Below the pieces are notes generated by a model that made no database searches, was not told where the DNA came from, and worked only from the letters and a program-made list of their open reading frames with translations. Position numbers and translations under genes: made by a program. Shown piece after piece: positions 1 through 4,654 of a stretch of 6,449 nt of DNA. Source of the stretch: a bacterium (lineage in GTDB: Bacteria > UBP15 > UBA6099 > DSWB01); assembly GCA_020061125.1 (NCBI GenBank), contig JAGUYV010000338.1, positions 1 through 6,449 of the forward strand. Reading direction: 5' to 3'. Each line of letters begins with the position of its first letter. The stretch's first letter is position 1.

Positions 1-243
1 GTAGTCTTCGTCGTCGTATCCGGAAAAATCTTCATCCGCAGGCGGCGCGGGCGCGGGAATGTCTTCGGGCCGCACGGTCACGCGCAATTTGTAGATTTTG
101 GTGGACAGCAGCCCGAAAAACCGATCCCGCTGCTGGGTGTGCATCTCTTCGATGTCAACCCGGTCCTCGGTCACGCCGAGCTGGGACAGGGCCTGGGCCA
201 GAGCTTCCTCGCGGGTTTTTCCTTCGGTGACGACTTCGTTCAT
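1..243 (-). CDS. jag: Jag/KhpB RNA-binding protein, N-terminal part (runs off the left edge)
   Basis: Reading leftward from the ATG at 243-241, about 81 codons stay open to the window edge. The first 55 or so residues match a Jag_N domain: an EGKTREEALAQAL helix, then LGVTEDRVDIEEM, then RDRFFGLLSTKIYKLRVTV. The usual GFLGxGxKPA signature is loosely kept as RFFGLLSTK. After it comes a Pro/Ala stretch and an acidic linker (DEDFSGYDDEDY). The KH and R3H domains that bind RNA would lie outside the window. A GGGAG ribosome binding site stands 6 bases before the ATG, which supports this start. Jag follows yidC in many bacteria and acts as a cytoplasmic RNA chaperone, often with KhpA. Identity rests on Jag_N and gene order; the C-terminus is unseen. 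Confidence 0.88.
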   Translation of the reverse strand, partial: MNEVVTEGKTREEALAQALSQLGVTEDRVDIEEMHTQQRDRFFGLLSTKIYKLRVTVRPEDIPAPAPPADEDFSGYDDEDY

Positions 244-276
244 AAGATGCTCCCGGTATGAGTGATTTTTCCGGAT

Positions 277-293
277 TCCCGAACGGATCGGGA
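277..293 (-). other. Small inverted repeat in the yidC-jag gap
   Basis: The 158-base gap between the yidC stop and the jag ATG holds no credible gene. It contains a perfect 6-base inverted repeat (TCCCGA, 5-base loop, TCGGGA) about 34 bases upstream of jag. No T-run follows it on the minus strand, so it does not look like a terminator. It could be an mRNA stability or processing hairpin, or chance in GC-rich sequence. Confidence 0.25.
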
Positions 294-401
294 CGGGGCC
301 GGAATGTCATCAAGAAAACCGCTGTGCGGAACCCGCCTGCCGGGAGAGCGCCCGCGGCCATGCCAGGCGCGCGAACGGGCGGGGTCCGCGAACGGTGTGA
401 T

Positions 402-1289
402 TTACTTTTTTCCGCGCTTTTTCTTCTTCTTGCTTTGCGCGGCGGCCTGTGTGGCCGGGGCCGCCGCGGCGGATTGCGCGCCGTTCTTGCCTTTGGCGCC
501 GGATTTGTTCTGCTCTTTTGCCGGAACGGGTTTGCCCGCGGCCGCGGCCGGCGGAGTCATGGGTCCGGTGAACTTCTGCTGCACGATCTGGAACAGGTTG
601 CCCAGCACCCAGTACAGAAGCACGCCCGAGGGCATGATCGCGGCGAAGTAGATGAGCATGAGATTCATCATCATCATCATGCCCTTCTGGTTCGGGTCCA
701 CGATCATCTGTTTCTGCTGAATGATGGTAGTGACGGCCATGCCCGCGGCCAGAATCAGCGTGGGCAGGTACAGATAAGTGTTCTGGAGGAAGCCGATGTT
801 TGTGATGGACAGGTCAATCATGCCCGGCATGGCCAGGGTCATGCCGCGCAGAAACGCGGGCGGGATGCGCGTGACCGCAGCAGTGGTGAGGTCCATGCCG
901 TAAAACGACGAATTCACCAGAATGAATCCGTTGAGTTCCGGGGTGTTCAACACGCGGAACAGCAGGATGAAAATGGGAAGCTGCAGCAGCAGGGGCAGGC
1001 ACCCGCCCATGGGGTTGGCCCCGTGCTCCTTGAACAATTCCATCTGCTTCTTGGCCAGGGCTTCGCGGTCGTTCTTGTACTTCTCCTGCAGCTCCTTCAT
1101 TTTGGGCTGCAGCTCCTGCATGGCCTTCATGCTCTTGATGCTCTTGAAGGTGAGCGGCAGGATGAGGACGCGGAAAATGAGGGTGAGCAGGATAATGCTC
1201 CACCCGTAGTTGTGCGTCACATTTTCGTTGAGGAAAATGAGGGAATTGACAATGAAGTTGGTCGCGCCGTTAACGATGTTTTGCCACAT
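402..1289 (-). CDS. yidC: YidC/Oxa1-type membrane protein insertase, short form
   Basis: YidC inserts and folds inner-membrane proteins, alone or with SecYEG. This 295-residue protein starts directly with a short amphipathic segment and TM1 at about 30-47. It lacks the large periplasmic domain of proteobacterial YidC. TM1 carries the groove arginine R40 (LIFRVLILPL). The cytoplasmic helical hairpin follows (about 50-92, KMKELQEKYKND), then NPMGGCLP leading into TM2 (about 98-118), TM3 at about 172-190, TM4 at about 205-220 with five consecutive Met, and TM5 at about 222-238. The tail from about 242 is Pro/Ala/Lys-rich and ends KKKKKRGKK. Such basic tails contact ribosomes in Oxa1 and some short-form YidCs; here that is inference. 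No strong ribosome binding site precedes the ATG, only a weak GGAT. The gene lies 48 bases after yidD and is probably in the rpmH operon. Confidence 0.96.
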   Translation of the reverse strand: MWQNIVNGATNFIVNSLIFLNENVTHNYGWSIILLTLIFRVLILPLTFKSIKSMKAMQELQPKMKELQEKYKNDREALAKKQMELFKEHGANPMGGCLPLLLQLPIFILLFRVLNTPELNGFILVNSSFYGMDLTTAAVTRIPPAFLRGMTLAMPGMIDLSITNIGFLQNTYLYLPTLILAAGMAVTTIIQQKQMIVDPNQKGMMMMMNLMLIYFAAIMPSGVLLYWVLGNLFQIVQQKFTGPMTPPAAAAGKPVPAKEQNKSGAKGKNGAQSAAAAPATQAAAQSKKKKKRGKK

Positions 1290-1309
1290 AAGATTACAAA
1301 TCCGGTTCG

Positions 1310-1323
1310 GGCCGCGAGCGGCC
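1310..1323 (-). other. GC-rich hairpin between yidD and yidC
   Basis: The 48-base gap between the yidD stop and the yidC start holds the perfect inverted repeat GGCCGC-TC-GCGGCC. As RNA it can form a 5-pair stem with a CUCG loop. The minus strand continues into CGAACCGG, not a T-run, so a terminator is unlikely. It may stabilise or mark processing of the operon mRNA. It lies about 20 bases before the yidC ATG, near enough to affect yidC translation. Confidence 0.4.
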
Positions 1324-1337
1324 GGGAGAGACAGAGA

Positions 1338-1550
1338 TTACGGGACCGGGTCGAAGCCGCCCTTGTTGAAAGGGTTGCAGCGAAGAACGCGCCAGACGGA
1401 CAGGCCCGTGCCGCGCACGAAGCCGTGCTTGCGGTAGGCTTCCAGGGCATACTGCGAGCACGAAGGGGTGAAGCGGCAGGCGCTCGGCAGGATGCGCGAC
1501 AGGGTCAACTGGTAGAGCCTGATGGCTGCGATGGCGGCTTTGGCGAGCAT
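1338..1550 (-). CDS. yidD: YidD membrane protein insertion efficiency factor
   Basis: A 70-residue protein with the full YidD signature: an amphipathic N-terminal helix ([17 protein letters not shown]), then CRFTPSCSQYALEAYRKHG with its three cysteines when the later CNPF is counted, then GLSVWRVLRCNPFNKGGFDPVP to the stop. YidD is a small inner-membrane-associated protein that assists YidC-dependent insertion. The chosen ATG at 1550 begins exactly at the family's usual N-terminus. An open frame extends 30 codons upstream but shows no YidD similarity. The start lies 46 bases inside the end of rnpA, a common arrangement suggesting translational coupling; no strong ribosome binding site is seen. 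Length and motifs are normal. Confidence 0.95.
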   Translation of the reverse strand: MLAKAAIAAIRLYQLTLSRILPSACRFTPSCSQYALEAYRKHGFVRGTGLSVWRVLRCNPFNKGGFDPVP

Positions 1551-1945
1551 TGTGAACCGTCGGCGAACTTTCGCAGGAGCGAAGCGGCTTCGCGGTGCGC
1601 GTGCCGGGCGGCCTCCTCGGTGATCGGGCCTTTCCAGCACAGCGCCATGTCAAAGGGCATGGCCCTGACATTTGGCGCGAGGCGGGCTTCCTCCTTGAGA
1701 ATTCTTCGGATGCGGTTGCGTTTGACCGCATTCCCGCAGCGGCGCGGCACCACAAGAGCCAGGCGCGCGCCGCCCGGCGCCCCCGTGGCCTCGTACACCA
1801 GTGTCAGGTGCCTGTCGCGCATGCGGCGTCCTGTGCGCAGCAATTGCCCGATGGCCCGGCTGCTGGTGATGGCCGGCAGGGGCGTGCGCCGCTCACACGT
1901 TGGTGAGCCGTTTGCGTCCCTTGGCCCGGCGGTTGTTGATGACAC
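1505..1945 (-). CDS. rnpA: Ribonuclease P protein component (start uncertain)
   Basis: RnpA is the protein cofactor of RNase P, which removes the 5' leader of pre-tRNAs. The diagnostic core is clear: [16 protein letters not shown], then [27 protein letters not shown] with the RNR motif, ILKEEARL and FDMALCWKG. The conserved region begins around base 1879, 13 bases after the rpmH stop. Between that stop and the core there is no ATG, GTG or TTG in this frame. Canonical starts are either too late (TTG 1843, ATG 1822, both losing conserved N-terminal residues) or inside rpmH. The inner ones are GTG 1945, with AAGGG 8 bases upstream, and ATG 1984. I use GTG 1945, giving 146 residues against a usual 110-130. 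A CTG at 1879 is the non-standard alternative. The 3' end overlaps yidD by 46 bases. Confidence 0.92.
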   Translation of the reverse strand: MSSTTAGPRDANGSPTCERRTPLPAITSSRAIGQLLRTGRRMRDRHLTLVYEATGAPGGARLALVVPRRCGNAVKRNRIRRILKEEARLAPNVRAMPFDMALCWKGPITEEAARHAHREAASLLRKFADGSQCSPKPPSQPSGSTS

Positions 1946-2030
1946 GCCTTCCGCCCTTGCTGGACATGCGCTTGCGGAATCCATGCTCCCGGACCCGCCT
2001 GCGGTTTCTCGGTCGGTAACTCGGTTTCAT
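1893..2030 (-). CDS. rpmH: 50S ribosomal protein L34
   Basis: A 45-residue, very basic protein with the L34 pattern: [28 protein letters not shown], and RRAKGRKRL near the C-terminus. L34 is a small protein of the large ribosomal subunit. The ATG at 2030 is preceded by GGGAG at 2041-2045, 10 bases upstream. The frame is open further upstream to 2114, but those codons show no L34 similarity. It is the first gene of the leftward cluster and has its own likely promoter at 2120-2148. The rnpA frame is open across nearly all of this gene, beginning just after an out-of-frame TGA formed by the rpmH start (ATGA). Confidence 0.97.
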   Translation of the reverse strand: MKPSYRPRNRRRVREHGFRKRMSSKGGRRVINNRRAKGRKRLTNV

Positions 2031-2098
2031 TGTCTCTATTCTCCCAGCACACGGCTGCGTAGTGATCTGGTCCCAAAACTTCGGCCAACACAAAATCC

Positions 2099-2112
2099 GG
2101 CGCTCTGGCGCC
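2099..2112 (-). promoter_or_regulatory. Hairpin at the predicted 5' end of the rpmH mRNA
   Basis: On the minus strand GGCGC-CAGA-GCGCC is a perfect 5-pair, 4-base-loop stem. It begins 7 bases after the predicted -10 box, so it would occupy roughly +1 to +14 of the transcript. Such 5'-terminal stems can protect an mRNA from 5'-end-dependent decay. It is followed by GGATTTTG, too short a T-run for a convincing terminator. Confidence 0.4.
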
Positions 2113-2119
2113 AAATAAA

Positions 2120-2148
2120 AACATAACAGATCATCCCGCGCTTTTCAA
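2120..2148 (-). promoter_or_regulatory. Likely sigma-70-type promoter of the rpmH cluster
   Basis: On the minus strand a -35 box TTGAAA (2148-2143, five of six consensus bases) is separated by exactly 17 bases from a -10 box TATGTT (2125-2120, four of six). A TATTTTC stretch precedes the -35 box. Predicted transcription starts near 2113 and gives a leader of about 80 bases before rpmH. No competing pair of comparable quality was seen in this gap. Confidence 0.6.
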
Positions 2149-2290
2149 GAAAATACACAATTTGTTCCATTTCCTTACAGATATCAAATCCGGGCATTGC
2201 CGCATTTTCGCTTGATTCCACCAGAAAAACCAGCCCTGTCCGGCAATGAAAAACAACACGCACGCTCAATGCCAAAAAGCAGGCGAATCA

Positions 2291-2299
2291 TGGTATAAT
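2291..2299 (+). promoter_or_regulatory. Extended -10 promoter for the secreted-protein gene
   Basis: TGGTATAAT matches the extended -10 form TGnTATAAT perfectly. No good -35 box lies 16-18 bases upstream, which extended -10 promoters can tolerate. Transcription would start near 2306 and give a leader of about 76 bases. The in-frame ATG at 2298 overlaps this -10 box, so it cannot be the start on a transcript from this promoter; that favours the downstream start at 2382. Confidence 0.6.
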
Positions 2300-2381
2300 G
2301 CCCGGGAATAAAGGACCGGAGCTTACAGTTGCGCTGCGCTCAAATCAAGCTGCAAACGCCAGTATTGTGCCGGAGTCTATG

Positions 2382-3446
2382 ATGAGCAATAACAATATTC
2401 GTTTGGGTGCAATCGTCTTTCTATTGGCAATGCATCTGTTTTTTTTGTGCTCAACAAATGCGAAAGCAATCACGCATCCTGAAACCCCGCCAATAATTCC
2501 GATCTTCGTTAATCAAACGGAAATCATGATCATCGAACAGGAAGAAATGGGATCAAACATTGCCAGAACAATCCCGGCTCATCATGTTTGCGTCCGCCTG
2601 CTTGAGATCAAGGAAGAACCCTTCAGCGGTTTGCTTTGTTTGGCAAATTGGCTTGGCGCTGCTGATGATATTTGGTTGTTAAAAAATGACAAACACACGG
2701 GCACAAAACTCTCTGTTTATTACACAGGCTATAGATTGAGTGATGTTTTTCCAGAAAGAGCTCTTGGTTTGCATCATTTTTTTTATGAATCTAACAATAC
2801 ATTACTGAATAATCTAAAAATCAACAAGCTTGAACATAGTGTTAATAATGGCATTTTAACCATATCCATATCGTTGTCATTTATGAGATCTCTTCGTGTA
2901 TTCAAAGACCAGCTTATCGACGGCGTAATAAACATTAACCTTAATGACATTTTATTGGATACTGACATTGACGGTCTCACGGATTTAGCTGAAAAGAAAA
3001 TCGGCACATCATCAATAAACAAGGATAGCGATCAAGATGGTATTGTAGATACGCATGACAATAATCCATTAACAGCACTCGGCAACGACAAGCCGCGTTG
3101 CGCGCTTTACGAAGAAGCAATAAGTGCAATTATTACCGAAATGAAAATCATCGATTTGCCGATACCTGTTGCCGTTATACGGTTGGATGGAAAAACGGCA
3201 TGCTCATTTGAGCTGTTTCAATCAATTGTTCTCACCACAAATTTACCTTTTAGCGCTTTTTTTCCCAAATCTGGATACGACACCTTTGTTTTTATTGGTA
3301 TAGATAAAATTGAAATTGAAAAAAATTCAATTTTATCAATAAGAGCATTTATTTCAGCAACGGGCAAAATGAGAGGATTATATGATCTCCTGTTTGCCAA
3401 AGATAATGGCAAATGGTCGTTAAAGAAGCGCCATCGTTTTCATTAA
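2382..3446 (+). CDS. Secreted protein of unknown function with two TSP3-type calcium-binding loops
   Basis: The gene encodes 354 residues from the ATG at 2382, with GGAG 6 bases upstream; the ATG at 2379 is possible but leaves only 3 bases. Residues 1-29 form a signal peptide: polar N-region with one Arg, a hydrophobic core (IVFLLAMHLFFL), and an NAKA cleavage site. C23 does not fit a good lipobox. Residues 30-190 are a region I do not recognise. At about 193-204 (DTDIDGLTDLAE) and 215-226 (DSDQDGIVDTHD, then NNP) are two thrombospondin-type-3/EF-hand-like loops, which in known families bind calcium. The remaining 125 residues look strand-rich, end in GKWSLKKRHRFH and are also unrecognised. 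The gene is AT-rich (22 of 60 G/C at 2701-2760), unlike all its neighbours, and has its own promoter. Acquisition by transfer is likely. Function is unknown; an extracytoplasmic location is inferred. Confidence 0.85.
   Translation: MSNNNIRLGAIVFLLAMHLFFLCSTNAKAITHPETPPIIPIFVNQTEIMIIEQEEMGSNIARTIPAHHVCVRLLEIKEEPFSGLLCLANWLGAADDIWLLKNDKHTGTKLSVYYTGYRLSDVFPERALGLHHFFYESNNTLLNNLKINKLEHSVNNGILTISISLSFMRSLRVFKDQLIDGVININLNDILLDTDIDGLTDLAEKKIGTSSINKDSDQDGIVDTHDNNPLTALGNDKPRCALYEEAISAIITEMKIIDLPIPVAVIRLDGKTACSFELFQSIVLTTNLPFSAFFPKSGYDTFVFIGIDKIEIEKNSILSIRAFISATGKMRGLYDLLFAKDNGKWSLKKRHRFH
3303..3337 (+). repeat. 12-base perfect inverted repeat inside the secreted-protein gene
   Basis: GATAAAATTGAA at 3303-3314 and TTCAATTTTATC at 3326-3337 are exact reverse complements around an 11-base A-rich loop. 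The repeat lies within the coding sequence (residues around DKIEIEKNSILS). It could form a hairpin in DNA or mRNA. In sequence this AT-rich it may also be fortuitous. Confidence 0.5.
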
Positions 3447-3488
3447 TATCGGTTGAGCGAATTGGGCTTTTGTCGCGCGGTGCGGGGG

Positions 3489-4574
3489 TCAGACGACGAT
3501 TGTGCGGTTCTGGTCCGAGCGGAACAGCGATGCGTCTTCGAGGGCGCGAAGCGCCAGATCGCGAACCATGTCGTATGGAATGCCGCGCACAAATCCCACG
3601 CGCTCCCGCTCCTGCTGGCTCATGCGCTCCCAGCCCTCGGGCGGGTTCTTCATCAATGTGACGGATGTGCTGCTCAAGGGCCTCCAGATGGAATCCCCGG
3701 CGGCCCAGAGGCCGATCACGGGCGTGGCCACGGATTCGGCGATGTGCGTCAGCCCGGTGGAGCCGCCCACCAGCGCATGGCACCGCTTCACCACGCCCGC
3801 AACCTGCAGCAGCGGCATGTTCACTTCCCAGCGCGCGCCGGGCAGGGCCTCAATTTCTTTGTGATACTGCTCCCAGGCGTCTGTTTCATACGGGCCTGTG
3901 GCGATGAAAATGTTGTGTCCCGCGGAGGAGAGGTCGCGCGCCAGGCGCATGAAATTATCGGCGCCCCAGCGCCACATGGGGATGGAGCCGCCGATGCACA
4001 GGGCCGCAGTTTTTGCGCGGCCGCCAAAGTGTTGTAGGGCGTACTGCTCCCCGAAGGATTCGACCTCGGGCGGCAGGGCGATGATCTGGCGGGACACAAG
4101 CTCGGCCTGGTCAGCCGTGATGCCGAGTGGCGCGGCCAGGCTCATGTACGCGTTCATGATGTGTTCGTAGCCGTCCCGGAGCCAGTGTGTTTCCGCGCCG
4201 GTGTGATCCAGGGACGAGCGCACGGGGATGCCCGCGAGTTTGGCCCAGTAGCCGTAGCTCTTCTTGGGCCTGAAGATCAACGCGGCGTCCGCGCGCGCGG
4301 CCGCGGTCACGGCGAAGGCGCGCAGGTTGGTCCACACGCGCCCCGGCTTGAGCCGGTTCTGCAGCTTGTCTTTTTTGGTGTCTATGAAAACGATCTCGCC
4401 CAGCTCGGGCAGCACGGGCAGCAGGTTCAGGTACCGGGTGTCTCTTTTCACCAGGGTGATGATGCGCCCCGGAAATTTCTCGCGCAGCACCCGCACCGCG
4501 GGCACGGCCTTGAGGAAATCTCCGATGCCCGGACAGGTCAGAAACAATACGATGGTTCCGCGCGCATCCGCCAT
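3489..4574 (-). CDS. Glycosyltransferase family 9 (heptosyltransferase-like)
   Basis: The 361-residue protein has the two-Rossmann (GT-B) layout of GT9 enzymes, which transfer heptose or related sugars from nucleotide donors onto lipopolysaccharide or other surface glycans at the cytoplasmic face of the inner membrane. The N-terminal part shows LTCPGIGDFLKAVPAVRVL (GIGD at 16-19, whose Asp matches the proposed catalytic base) and FPGRIITLVKR. The C-terminal part shows ALCIGGSIPMWRWGADNFMRLA, then HALVGGSTGLTHIAESVATP at about 266-285, the donor-site motif. In WaaC and WaaF this motif carries Asp (DTGLSH, DSGLMH); here it is Ser (STGLTH), a form I recall from other GT9 branches. Acceptor and donor therefore cannot be named. 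The ATG at 4574 is preferred over a TTG at 4586, which overlaps the -10 box. The gene faces the AT-rich gene tail to tail, 42 bases apart, with no visible terminator between. Confidence 0.88.
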   Translation of the reverse strand: MADARGTIVLFLTCPGIGDFLKAVPAVRVLREKFPGRIITLVKRDTRYLNLLPVLPELGEIVFIDTKKDKLQNRLKPGRVWTNLRAFAVTAAARADAALIFRPKKSYGYWAKLAGIPVRSSLDHTGAETHWLRDGYEHIMNAYMSLAAPLGITADQAELVSRQIIALPPEVESFGEQYALQHFGGRAKTAALCIGGSIPMWRWGADNFMRLARDLSSAGHNIFIATGPYETDAWEQYHKEIEALPGARWEVNMPLLQVAGVVKRCHALVGGSTGLTHIAESVATPVIGLWAAGDSIWRPLSSTSVTLMKNPPEGWERMSQQERERVGFVRGIPYDMVRDLALRALEDASLFRSDQNRTIVV

Positions 4575-4585
4575 GACAGGTTCCA

Positions 4586-4591
4586 ATTATA
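4586..4591 (-). promoter_or_regulatory. Likely -10 box just before the glycosyltransferase gene
   Basis: The minus strand has a perfect TATAAT hexamer only 11 bases before the GT9 ATG at 4574. No clear -35 box or TGn extension is present. If used, transcription would start near 4579 and leave about 5 bases of leader, so the mRNA would be nearly leaderless. A weak GGAA lies within this span. Confidence 0.4.
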
Positions 4592-4603
4592 CAGCAATAA
4601 CGG

Positions 4604-4626
4604 AAAACAGAGCGGGCTTTTCCCGC
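4604..4626 (-). terminator. Probable intrinsic terminator after the spermidine-synthase-like gene
   Basis: In the minus direction a GCGGG-AAAAG-CCCGC hairpin (4626-4612) is followed by TCTG and then TTTTCC. The stem is 5 G/C pairs and the T-run is short, so termination may be partial. It lies about 30 bases after the stop at 4655 and just before the GT9 -10 box, a sensible place to separate the two transcripts. Confidence 0.5.
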
Positions 4627-4654
4627 GCGAGCCGCAGGCGCCCCGGGCCGCGCA

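Larger units (their letters stand above)
2031..2381. other. AT-rich intergenic region with divergent promoters
   Basis: This 351-base stretch separates the rpmH start from the rightward secreted-protein gene. It is poorer in G/C than the left genes (25 of 60 at 2161-2220). It holds the leftward rpmH promoter and leader hairpin and a rightward extended -10 box at 2291-2299. A leftward open frame at 2036-2275 ends 5 bases before the rpmH ATG. It has no recognisable similarity and starts upstream of the predicted rpmH promoter, so I do not call it a gene. No DnaA-box cluster, tRNA or terminal repeats were found by eye. Confidence 0.6.

Noticed and set aside
155-361. 68-codon leftward open frame between yidC and jag
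   Set aside because: It overlaps the jag start in another frame, is Pro/Arg-rich and has no recognisable motif.
258-2126. 622-codon rightward open frame
   Set aside because: It runs antisense through yidC, yidD, rnpA and rpmH. The product is His/Gln/Arg-rich low-complexity sequence typical of the opposite strand of GC-rich genes.
2151-2159. DnaA-box-like AAATACACA
   Set aside because: It has two mismatches to TTATNCACA and no neighbouring boxes, so it does not support an origin.
2036-2275. 79-codon leftward open frame ending 5 bases before the rpmH ATG
   Set aside because: It starts with TTG, its product resembles nothing I know, and the predicted rpmH promoter lies inside it, so it could not be fully translated from that transcript. 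It may be chance or a decayed remnant.
2298-2381. Upstream start for the secreted protein at 2298
   Set aside because: The ATG at 2298 overlaps the TATAAT box, and the 27-28 added residues would precede a normal signal peptide. The ATG at 2382 has a well-placed GGAG.
3447-3488. Shared terminator between the convergent genes
   Set aside because: No stem with an adjoining T-run on either strand could be found in the 42-base gap.
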